Positions 20,001-32,000 of a stretch of 64,000 nt of DNA are shown here, in pieces. Each line of letters begins with the position of its first letter. Position 1 is the stretch's first letter. The notes under the pieces were generated by a model, which was not told where the DNA came from, ran no database searches, and worked only from the letters and a program-made list of their open reading frames with translations. Made by a program: the position numbers and the translations under genes. Source of the DNA: Limnoperna fortunei (lineage: Eukaryota; Mollusca; Bivalvia; Mytilida; Modiolidae); assembly GCA_944474755.1 (NCBI GenBank), contig OX104113.1:65120074-65184073 (forward strand), given 5' to 3'.

Positions 20001-23000
20001 GTATTTTGTTTGTTAAAACACATACTTTAATGTGTTCTCTTTTCAATTATCTAAGCAATGTTTCAGCTATATCATGGTAGTTGTTAACGGTTCTAAATGT
20101 ATAATATGTTAACAACAAGGCGATGTATATGTGGTAATTCAAGTTTTTTCTTTCTTTCATTTGTTTTGTATATTCTAGATCAAAAGCGGTGCACATGAAA
20201 TAGGTATATGAATACCATTCTTAAAACTGTCCTGTTCGAGAGTATTTATTTTTAGAAACGTTCTAAGTCTATTTAACACAAGTCTTACATTCGATTTAAA
20301 AGTAAAGGGAAAGAATTCGAAACAACTTACCATTTTGATAATAATTTTTCTCTTATTTTTGTGTTTCGTTTGATGATAAATCATGACAGAGTTCAAATGG
20401 AACCGATGTTAGGAATTAATCAAAAGTTTTGTTTGTTGAAAGATGCAAAACCGTGCCTTGTTATTCAATCAGAAAATAAAAAAGCTTAGCGCAATTCGCC
20501 TGTATAGTATATAAATCTTACTATACTATTCAGTGCTGACGCATAAATGGTTCCACAAAAGATGATGCTGTTTAATAAATTATATCTCTCTACCTTATAA
20601 GACCTTTCACCTTTAACAAACAGTCATAAATCAGATTTAAGCATTTTATTCTGAAAACTACACATCATGTTTATTAAATTGTTTCGAAATTATTTGTTGA
20701 AATAGCTAAGCAAAATTAACTGCTTCTGTTTGTCTTCACTTAATATTTAACATAAATGAGCACATCAACAGATTTATTTTCCACCCGGGGTACTCCTTTA
20801 TATTGCATCAATTCAAATGTTATCATTCTGCACTAAGTGTATTTGGTTTATACAAACACATGCTTTAATGTGTTCTCTTCAAATATCTAAGCAATTTTTT
20901 AGCTATAGCGTGGTAACTGTTAACAGTTCTAAATATATAATATGTTAACAACAAGGCGATGTATATGTGGTTAAACAAGTTTTTCTTTCATTCGTTTTGT
21001 ATGTTCTTGAACAAAAGCGGTGCACATCCTGTTCGAGTGTATTTTTTTTAGAAACGTCTATCTCTCTTTAGACAAAAGTCTTTCATTCGCTTTAAAATTA
21101 AAGCGAATAATTCGGAACAACTTACCACAGTAATTTTGCTCTTTTTGGCGTGGTTTGATGATAAATCGTAACAGAATTCAAACTGGAACTGATGCTAGGA
21201 ATTAATCGAAGTTTTGTTTGTTGAAGACGCAAATTCTTGCCGTGCTATTCAATCAAAAAATTAATAGTGCTTAACGGTATTCGCCTGTATAGTATATACA
21301 GCTTATTATAATATTCAATGCTGACGTATAAGTTGTTCAACAAAAGATAATTCTGTTTAATATATTATATTTCTCTACCTTTAAAGACCTTACACCTTTA
21401 AAAATTTAGTCTTAAATCGGATTTAAACATTTTATATTGAAAACTACATATGTCACATATCATGCTTATTAAATTGTTACAAAATTCTTTATTAAAATTG
21501 CGTAACAAAAAATAACTGCTTCTGTTTTTCTTCACTTAATCTTTCACACAAATAAGCTCATCAACAGATTTATTCCTCTGTCCGTAGAACTCCTTCATAT
21601 TGCATCAATATAAATGTTATAATTATGCACTGGATTTTGTTTGTTAAAACACATACTTTAATGTGTTCTCTTTTCAAATATCTAAGCAATTTTTCAGCTA
21701 TATCATGGTAACTGTTAACAGTTCTAAATGTATAATATGTTAACAACAAGGCGATGTATATGTGGTTATAAAACTTTTTCTTTCTTTCATTCGTTTTGTA
21801 TTTTCTGGATCAAAAGCGGTGCACATGAAATAGGTTTATGAATACCATACTGAAAACTGTCCTGATCGAGAGCATTTATTTTTAGAAACGTTCTAAGTCT
21901 ACTTAGCACAAGTCTTACATTCGCTTTAAAAGTAAAGGGATATAATTCGAAACAACTTATTATTATGATAGTAATTTTCTCTTATTTTTGTGTTTGGTTT
22001 GATGATAAATCATGACAGAGTTCAAATGGAACCGATGTTAGGAATTAATCAAAAGTTTTGTTTGTTGAAAGATTCAAAATCGTGCGGTGCTATTCAGTCA
22101 GAAAATAAAAAAGCTTAGTGCAATTCGCCTGTATAGTATATACAGCTTACTATACTATTCAATGCTGACGTAGAAATGGTTCAACAAAAGATAATTTTGT
22201 TTAATATATTATATTTCTCTACTTTAAAAGACCTTACACCTTTAAAATTTTGTCTTAAATCGGATTTAAACATTTTATATTGAAAACTACATATCATGCT
22301 TATTAAATTGTTTCTAAATTCTTTATGAAAATTGCGTAACAAAAAATAACTGCTTCTGTTTTTCTTCACTTAATCTTTCACATAAATAAGCTTTTCAACA
22401 AATTTATTCCTCTGTCCGTAGTACTCCTTCATATTGCATCAATATAAATGTTATCATTATGTACTGTATTTTGTTTGTTAAAACACATACTTTAATGTGT
22501 TCTCTTTTCAATTATCTAAGCAATGTTTCAGCTATATCATGGTAGTTGTTAACGGTTCTAAATGTATAATATGTTAACAACAAGGCGATGTATATGTGGT
22601 AATACAAGTTTTTTCTTTCTTTCATTTGTTTTGTATATTCTAGATCAAAAGCGGTGCACATGAAATAGGTATATGAATACCATTCTTAAAACTGTCCTGT
22701 TCGAGAGTATTTATTTTTAGAAACGTTCTAAGTCTATTTAGCACAAGTCTTACATTCGATTTAAAAGTAAAGGGAAAGAATTCGAAACAACTTACCATTT
22801 TGATAATAATTTTTGTCTTATTTTTGTGTTTCGTTTGATGATAAATCATGACAGAGTTGAAATGGAACCGATGTTAGGAATTAATCAAAAGTTTTGTTTG
22901 TTGAAAGATGCAAAACCGTGCCTTGCTATTCAATCAGAAAATAAAAAAGCTTAGCGCAATTCGCCTGTATAGTATATACATCTTACTATACTATTCAGTG

Positions 23001-23199
23001 CTGACGCATAAATGGTTCCACAAAAGATGATGCTGTTTAATAAATTATATCTCTCTACCTTATAAGACCTTTCACCTTTAACAAACAGTCATAAATCAGA
23101 TTTAAGCATTTTATTCTGAAAACTACACATCATGTTTATTAAATTGCTTCGAAATTATTTGTTGAAATAGCTAAGCAAAATTAACTGCTTCTGTTTTTT

Positions 23200-24430
23200 G
23201 TCTCGCCTGCGACGAAAGTCGCTGGAGGCGAGACATATGTAAGGGAATACGGCGGCGGCGTAAACACTTGACATCTTGCTTTATATATTTGTAAGCCCAA
23301 GACCTAGGTCCATCAAATTTGGTACAGAGGTAGCTTATGATGAGTACTTGCCAGTCAGTCACTTGTCACCTGACCTTGACCTCAATTTCACGGTCCAGCG
23401 CCTACGTTAAAGTTTTTGGGTTACGGCAGTTCCTCCGTAACTACGCATGGTAGGATGACAATATTTGGTGTATAGGTTGCTGATGACTAGTACATGACTG
23501 TCTGGTAGGTGTCACCTGACCTTGACCTCAATTTCACGGTCCAGCGCCTACGTTAAAGTTTTTGGGTTACGGCAGTTCCTCCGTAACTACGCTTGGTAAG
23601 ATGACAATATTTGGTGTATAGGTTGCTGATGACTAGTACATGACTGTCTGGTAGGTGTCACCTGACCTTGACCTCAATTTCACGGTCCAGTGACTACGTT
23701 AAAGTTTTTGGGTTACGGCAGTTCCTCTGTAACTACGCATGGTAGGATGACAATATTTGGTGTATAGGTTGCTGATGACTAGTACATGACTGTCTGGTAG
23801 GTGTCACCTGACCTTGACCTCAATTTCACAGTCCAGTGACTACATTTAAGTTTTTAGGTTACAGCAGTTCCTCTGTAACTACGCATGGTAGGATGACAAT
23901 ATTTGGTATATAGGTTGCTGATGACTAGTACATGACTGTCTGGTAGGTGTCACCAGACCTTGACTTCATTTTCGCGGTCCAGCGACTACGTTAAAGTTTT
24001 TGGGTTACGGCAGTTTCTCTGTAACTATGCATGGTAGGATGACAATATTTGGTATATAGGTTGCTGATGACAAGTACATGACTGTCTGGTAGGTGTCACC
24101 TGACCTTGACCTCATTTTCACGGTCCAGCGACTACGTTAAAGTTTTTGGGTTACGGCAGTTTCTCTGTAACTATGCATGGTAGGATGACAATATTTGGTA
24201 TATAGGTTGCTGATGACAAGTACATGACTGTCTGGTAGGTGTCTCCTGACCTTGACCTCAATTTCACGATCCAGCGACTACGTTAAAGTTTTTGTATTAG
24301 GACAGTTCCTCTGTATCTATGCATGGTATGGTGACAATATTTATACAGGCTGCTGCTGATAACTAATGCTATTTACGTAATGCTTATGACAAAATTTATT
24401 TTTGTTACTGATGCGGAATGCAGGCGAGAC
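23200..24430 (+). mobile_element. 1.23-kb non-autonomous element with inverted ends and internal 146-bp repeats
   Basis: The left end, GTCTCGCCTGC (23,200-23,210), is the exact reverse complement of the right end, GCAGGCGAGAC (24,420-24,430). The left end also forms a small hairpin, since GCCTGCGACGAAAGTCGC is followed by GGAGGCGAGAC. The step between flanking landmarks of the host array is about 1.23 kb too long, which matches this element as an insertion. No protein is encoded. A clean target duplication is not visible because both flanks are T-rich. The interior is mostly a regular tandem repeat. Confidence 0.8.
23365..24345 (+). repeat. 146-bp tandem repeat, about seven copies, inside the inserted element
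   Basis: GTCACCTGACCTTGACCTC (or a close variant) starts at 23,365, 23,511, 23,657, 23,803, 23,949, 24,095 and 24,241, a strict 146-base step with no indels. Units differ by scattered substitutions, for example CAGCGCC against CAGTGAC. The length is close to nucleosomal DNA, but no functional claim follows from that. Confidence 0.95.
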
Positions 24431-25864
24431 ATTTTTCTGTGTCCTCACTTGTCTTCACTTAATCTTTAACATAAATGAGCACACCAACAGATTTATTCCT
24501 GTCAGTAGTACTAATTCATATTGCATCAATTCAAATGTTATCATTATGCACTTAGTGTATTTCGTTTATACAAACACATACTTTAATGTGTTCTCTTCAA
24601 ATATCTAAGCAATTTTTTAGCTATAGCGTGGTAACTGTTAACAGTTCTAAATATATAATATGTTAACAACAAGGCGATGTATATGTGGTTAAACAAGTTT
24701 TTCTTTCATTCGTTTTGTATGTTCTTGAACAAAAGCGGTGCATATGAAATACGTATATGAATACTATTTTGAAAAGCGTCCTGTTCGAGTGTATTTATTT
24801 TTAGAAACGTCTATATCTTTTTAGACAAAAGTCTTTCATTCGCTTTAAAATTAAACCGAATAATTCGGAACAACTTACAACAGTAATTTTGCTCTTTTTG
24901 GCGTGGTTTGATGATAAATCGTAACAGAATTCAAACTAGAACTGATGTTAGGAATTAATCGAAGTTTTGTTTGTTGAAGATGTAAATTCTTGCCGTGCAA
25001 TTCAATAAAAAAAAATTAATAGTGCTTAGCGCAATTCGCCTGTATAGTATATACAGCTTACTATTCAATGCTGACGTATAAATGGTTCAACAAAAGATAA
25101 TTCTGTTTAATATATTATATTTCTCTACCTTAAAAGACCTTACACCTTTTAAAATTTTGTCTTAAATCGGATTTAAACATTTTATATTGAAAACTACATA
25201 TCATGCTTATTAAATTGTTTCAAAATTCTTTATTAAAATTGCGTAAAAATATAACTGCTTCTGTTTTTCTTCACTTAATCTTTAACATAAATAAGCTCAT
25301 CAACAGATTTATTCCTCTGTCCGGAGTACTCCTTCATATTGCATCAATATAAATGTTATCATTATGCACTGTATTTTGTTTGTTAAAACACATACTTTAA
25401 TGTGTTCTCTTTTCAAATATCTAAGCAATTTTTCAGCTATATCATGGTAACAGTTCTAAATGTATAATATGTTAACAACAAGGCGATGTATATGTGGTAA
25501 TACAAGTTTTTCTTTCTTTCAGTCATGTTGTAATTTCTTGTACAAAAGCTGTGCACATGAAATACGTAAATTAATACCTTCTGGTTCGAGCGCGTTTATT
25601 TTTAGACACGTTCGAGTCTATTTAGCACCAAAGTCTAAATTGGCTTTAGTAGTAAAGGGAAATAATGCGGAACAACTTACTACAGTAAGATTTTTGTTTG
25701 GTTTGATGATAAATCGTGACAGAATTCGAATGGAACTGATGTTAGGAATTAATCAACGTTTTGTTTCGTTAGAAGATGAGAATTCTTGCCGTGATATTCA
25801 GTCAGAAAATAAATAGTAATAAATGCGCATTTTAGCTGAGCGCAATTCGCCTGTACGTGCCACC

Positions 25865-25965
25865 AAGCTGAAGTACGTTCATTATTCATTATTCATTATT
25901 CATGATTGAATAATGAACTATGAAATAATTCACTATTCATTATTCAATTAAGATATAATAAGATA
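25865..25965. repeat. ATTCATT-rich simple sequence
   Basis: Repeated CATTATT and TTATTCA words on both strands give local self-complementarity between the end of the 835-bp array and the start of the satellite. Confidence 0.7.
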
Positions 25966-26017
25966 GTTAAAACAAATATGAAGAAATGATGATTTATGAT
26001 TGGTTTATTTGTAATTA

Positions 26018-29000
26018 GGATACATGTAGTACGTAAGTCGGACCAAAATGTCAAGTACCCGTATTCGTACATAATTATATACAGAAAGACTTTGTGTTTA
26101 GTTTAATATTTAGGCTGAGTTTTCTAGAAAACCAAAAAGTTTACAATCGTATTTTTCATAGCATTTACACTGCTTTATTGATCATCTAAGGCATATCTAA
26201 TATATGCAGGATTTGGCACCTAACTCGGACCACTCGGACCTAAATGTCAGTATAGTACGCTTGTACAAAGAATGCATGTCGAAAACGAAGTTATATCAGA
26301 ATAGATCAATGATTTTTTTAATAACCATGACGTGTCCCATCTCAGTATTTTAACAAAACGTTCTCTGGTGTAAGATTTATTAGAGAGATTGTATTCTCAC
26401 TAATGAGACAGCGTGGTGCCTATTTTTAGCCGGTTGAGATATCCTTATCTCAACCCGTGGGTGAGATAAGAATTTCACGCTTCTTTTCCCGTAAAAATGT
26501 ATTGTGACGTCAACCGTCGGTTTAGCGAGAAAAATCATAAAATATATGATTTAGTTGTGTTGGTTTACTAGGCTTCTTGAAATATTAACATGAAAAAACA
26601 TATTGAGCTTCCGTGACCCAATTTATACCACAATATGATAGCGGTAAACATCTGTGACGCAACATGTGTACACTGGAGATTACGTTCAGGGTAGATAACT
26701 CTATTTGTTGCCATCTTCCAACAGATCAGAACCGGATTTTTTTTTAACAAATTAGTGAGAAATAGAATCAAACACCGGTGGTAAGGCAAGACGGGAAAAT
26801 CTCAGACACCCGCGTGAAAGATTTCTTTTGGTCTCCAACTCGGCAGAGCCTCGTTGGAGACCAGAAATCTTTTCACTTTGGTGTCTGAGATTTTCCCGTC
26901 TTGCCCTCCCATCGGTGTTAGATCCTATATTTCTTACTAGGGGACGTCGTACCTAACTCGGACCAAAAAAAATGTGGTACACTTGTCCATAGAATGTATG
27001 CCAAAAACGAAGTGATATAAGAATAGATCAAGTTTTTTTTAAATAACCAAGAGGTGTCCCACCTCAGTATTTTAGTTTTGTCCTAATTAGGGGACGTCGT
27101 ACCTAACTCGGACCTAAATATGTGGTACCCTTGTCCATATAATGCATGCCGAAAACGAAGTTTTTTAAATAACCAAGAGGTGTCCCACCTCAGTATTTTA
27201 ACAATATCTTCTCTAGTGTAATATCTGTTGGAGAAATGCATTAGTTTTGTTCTAATTAGGGGACGTCGTTAATAACTCGGACCTAAATATGTGGTACCCG
27301 TGTCCATAGAATGTATGCCGAAAACGAAGTTATATAAGAATAGATCAAGTTTTTTTAATAACCAAAAGGTGTCCCATCTTAGTATTTTAACAACACCTTC
27401 TCTACTGTAATATTTGTTGGACAGTTTCATTAGTTTCGTCCTAATTAGGGGACGTCGTATAACTCGGACCTAAATATATGGTACCCTTGTCCATAGAATG
27501 TATGCCGAAAACGAAGTTATATAAGAATAGATCAAGTTTTTTTTTTAAAGCCAAAATGTGTCCAACCTTAGTATTTTAACAACACTTTCTCTAGTGTAAT
27601 ACTTGTTAGAGAAATTCATTAGTTTTGTTCTAATTAAGGGACGTCGTACCTAACTCGGACCTAAATATGTGGTACCCTTGTCCATAGAATGTATGCCGAA
27701 AACGAAGTTATATAAGAATAGATCAAGTTTTTTTAATAACCAAGAGGTGTCCCACCTCAGTATATTAACAATACCTTCTCTAGTGTAATATCTGTTGGAG
27801 AAATGCATTAGTTTTGTTCTAATTAGGGGACGTCGTACCTAACTCGGACCTAAATATGTGGTACCCTTCTCCATAGAATGTATGCCGAAAACGAAGTTTT
27901 TTAAGAATAGATCAAGTCTTTTTTAAATAACCAAGTGGTGTCCCACTTCAGTATTTTAACAAAACCTTCTCTAGTGTAATATCCGTTGGAGAGCTTCCTT
28001 AGTTTCGTCCTAATTAGGGGACGTCGTACCTAACTCGGACCTAAATATATGGTACCCTTGTCCATAGAACGTATGCCGAAAACGAAGTTATATAAGAATA
28101 TATCTTTTTTTTTTAAATAACCAAGAAGTGTCCCACCTCAATATTTTAACAACATCTTCTCTAGTTTAATATCTTTTGCAGAAATGCATTAGTTTTGTCC
28201 TAATTAGGGGACGTCGTACCTAACTCGGACCTAAATATGTGGTACCCTTGTCCATAGAATGTATGCCGAAAACGAAGTTATATAAGAATAGATCAAGTTT
28301 TTTTAATAACCAAGAGGTGTCCCACCTCAGTATATTAACAATACCTTCTCTAGTGTAATATCTGTTGGAGAAATGCATTAGTTTTGTTCTAATTAGGGGA
28401 CGTCGTACCTAACTCGGACCTAAATATGTGGTACCCTTGTCCATAGAATGTATGCCGAAAACGAAGTTATATAAGAATAGATCAAGTTTTTTTTAATAAC
28501 CAAAAGGTGTCCCATCTTAGTATTTTAACAACACCTTCTCTACTGTAATATTTGTTGGACAGCTTCATAAGTTTCGTCCTAATTAGGGGAGGTCGTACCT
28601 AACTCGGACCTAAATATATGGTACCCTTGTCCATAGAATGTATGCCGAAAACGAAGTTTTTTAAGAATAGATCAAGTCTTTTTTAAATAACCAAGTGGTG
28701 TCCCACTTCAGTATTTTAACAAAACCTTCTCTAGTGTAATATCTGTTGGAGAGCTTCCTTAGTTTCGTCCTAATTAGGGGACGTCGTACCTAACTCGGAC
28801 CTAAATATATGGTACCCTTGTCCACAGAACGTATGCCGAAAACGAAGTTATATAAGAATATATCTTTTTTTTTTTAAATAACCAAGAAGTGTCCCACCTC
28901 AATATTTTAACAACATCTTCTCTAGTTTAATATCTTTTGCAGAAATGCATTAGTTTTGTCCTAATTAGGGGACGTCGTGCCTAACTCGGACCTAAATATG

Positions 29001-32000
29001 TGGTACCCTTGTCCATAGAATGTATGCCGAAAACGAAGTTATATAAGAATAGATCAAGTTTTTTTAATAACCAAGAGGTGTCCCACCTCAGTATTTTAAC
29101 AATACCTTCTCTAGTGTAATATCTGTTGGAGAAATGCATTAGTTTTGTTCTAATTAGGGGACGTCGTACCTAACTCGGACCTAAATATGTGGTACCCTTG
29201 TCCATAGAATGTATGCCGAAAACGAAGTTATATAAGAATAGATCAAGTTTTTTTTAATAACCAAAAGGTGTCCCACCTCAGTATTTTAACACCTTTTCTA
29301 GTTCAGTATCTGTTGCAGAAGTGCATTAGTTTTGTCCTAATTAGGGGACGTCGTACCAAACTTGGACCTAAATATAAGGTACCCTTGTCCATAGAACGTA
29401 TCCCGAAAACGAAGTGATATAAGAATATATCTTTTTTTTTATTTAAATAACCAAGAGGTGTCCCACCTCAATATTTTAACAACATCTTCTCTAGTTTAAT
29501 ATCTTTTACAGAAATGCATTAGTTTTGTCCTAATTAGTGGACGTCGTACCTAACTCGGACCTAAATATGTGGCACCCTTCTCCATAGAATGTATGCCGAA
29601 AACGAAGTTATATAAGAATAGATCAAGTTTTTTTAATAGCCAAAAGGTGTCCCACCTTAGTATTTTAACAACACCTTCTCTAGTGTAATACTTGTTAGAG
29701 AAATTCATTAGTTTTGTCCTAATTAGGGGACGTCGTACCTAACTCGGACCTAAATATGTGGTACCCTTATCCATATAATGCATGCCGAAAACGAAGTTAT
29801 ATAAGAGTAGATCAAGTTTTTTTTAAATAACCAAGAGGTGTCCCACCTCAGTATTTTAACAATATCTTCTCTAGTGCAATATCTGTTGGAGAAACGCATT
29901 AGTTTTGTTCTAATTAGGGGACGTCGGACCTAAATATGTGGTACCCTTGTCCATAGAATGTATGCCGAAAACGAAGTTATATAAGAATAGATCAAGTTTT
30001 TTTTAATAACCAAGAGGTGTCCCACCTCAGTATATTAACAATACCTTCTCTAGTTTTATATCTGTTGGAGAAATGCATTAGTTTTGTTCTAATTAGGGGA
30101 CGTCGTACCTAACTCGGACCTAAATATGTGGTACCCTTGTCCATAGAATGTATGCCGAAAACGAAGTTATATAAGAATAGATCAAGTTTTTTTAATAACC
30201 AAAAGGTGTCCCATCTTAGTATTTTAACAACACCTTCTCTACTGTAATATTTGTTGGACAGCTTCATTAGTTTCGTCCTAATTAGGGGACGTCGTATAAC
30301 TCGGACCTAAATATATGGTACCCTTGTCCATAGAATGTATGCCGAAAACGAAGTGATATAAGAATATATCATTTTTATTTTAAATAACCAAGAAGTGTCC
30401 CACCTCAATATTTTAACAACATCTTCTCTAGTTTAATATCTTTTGCAGAAATGCATTAGTTTTGTCCTAATTAGGGGACGTTGTACCTAACTCGGACCTA
30501 AATATGTGGTAACCTTGTCCATAGAATGTATGCCGAAAACGAAGTTATATAAGAATAGATCAAGTTTTTTTAAATAACCAAGAGGTGTCCCACCTCAGTA
30601 TTTTAACAATATCTTCTCTAGTGTAATATCTGTTGGAAAAATGCATTAGTTTTGTTCTAATTAGGGGACGTCGTACCTAACTCGGACCTAAATATGTGGT
30701 ACCCTTGTCCATAGAATATATGCCGAAAACGAAGTTATATAAGAATAGATCAAGTTTTTTTTAAGAACCAAGAGGTGTCCCACCTCAGTATATTAACAAT
30801 ACCTTCTCTAGTTTTATATCTGTTGGAGAAATGCATTAGTTTTGTTCTAATTAGGGGACGTCGTACCTAACTCGGACCTAAATATGTGGTACCCTTGTCC
30901 ATATAATGCATGCCGAAAACGAAGTTATATAAGAGTAGATCAAGTTTTTTTTAAATAACCAAGAGGTGTCCCACCTCAGTATTTTAACAAAACCTTCCCT
31001 AGTGTAATATCTGTTGGAGAGCTTCCTTAGTTTTGTCCTAATTAGGGGACGTCGTACCTAACTCGGACCTAAATATGTGGTACCCTTGTCCATATAATGC
31101 ATGCCGAAAACGAAGTTATATAAGAATAGATCAAGTTTTTTTATTAACCAACAGGTGTCCCACCTCAGTATTTTAACAACACCTTCTCTACTGTCATATT
31201 TGTTGGACAGCTTCATTAGTTTCGTCCTAATTAGGGGACGTCGTACCTAATTCGGACCTAAATATGTGGTACCCTTGTCCATAGAATGTATGCCGAAAAC
31301 GAAGTTATATAAGAATAGATCAAGTTTTTTTTTAATAACCAAAAGGTGTCCCACCTCAGTATTTTAACACCTTTTCTAGTTCAGTATCTGTTGCAGAAGT
31401 GCATTAGTTTTGTCCTAATTAGGGGACGTCGTACCAAACTTGGACCTAAATATAAGGTACCCTTGTCCATAGAACGTATCCCGAAAACGAAGTGATATAA
31501 GAATATATCTTTTTTTTTATTTAAATAACCAAGAGGTGTCCCACCTCAATATTTTAACAACATCTTCTCTAGTTTAATATCTTTGACAGAAATGCATTAG
31601 TTTTGTCCTAATTAGGGGACGTCGTACCTAACTCGGACCTAAATATGTGGTACCCTTCTCCATAGAATGTATGCCGAAAACGAAGTTATATAAGAATAGA
31701 TCAAGTTTTTTAATAGCCAAAAGGTGTCCCACCTTAGTATTTTAACAACACCTTCTCTAGTGTAATACTTGTTAGAGAAATTCATTAGTTTTGTCCTAAT
31801 TAGGGGACGTCGTACCTAACTCGGACCTAAATATGTGGTACCCTTATCCATATAATGCATGCCGAAAACGAAGTTATATAAGAGTAGATCAAGTTTTTTT
31901 TAAATAACCAAGAGGTGTCCCACCTCAGTATTTTAACAATATCTTCTCTAGTGTAATATCTGTTGGAGAAATGCATTAGTTTTGTTCTAATTAGCGGACG

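Larger units (their letters stand above)
16738..25850 (+). repeat. Array of ~835-bp tandem units with a three-unit higher-order period
   Basis: The landmark CAATGCTGACG (or a close variant) falls near 17,215, 18,052, 18,861, 19,696, 20,531, 21,316, 22,159, 22,995 and 25,066. Steps are 785-842 bases except the last, which is enlarged by a 1.23-kb insertion. Segments around 19,400-20,950 and 21,865-23,190 are almost identical at an offset of 2,465 bases, while adjacent units are more diverged. This gives an A-B-C higher-order period. Units carry constant words such as AAAAGCGGTGCACATGAAAT and GGTAACTGTTAACAGTTCT. Open frames of 60-118 codons inside differ between diverged units and are not genes. 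Confidence 0.9.

Noticed and set aside
19716..22849. Repeated 62-73-codon minus-strand frames in the 835-bp array
   Set aside because: They recur only because units are copied at 2,465 bases. Diverged units close the frame.
23365..24345. Regular repeats considered as a CRISPR array
   Set aside because: The 146-base units are contiguous with no unique spacers, in a eukaryotic transposon context.
25460..25816. 118-codon plus-strand frame
   Set aside because: It lies entirely inside the last 835-bp unit and is not kept in other units.
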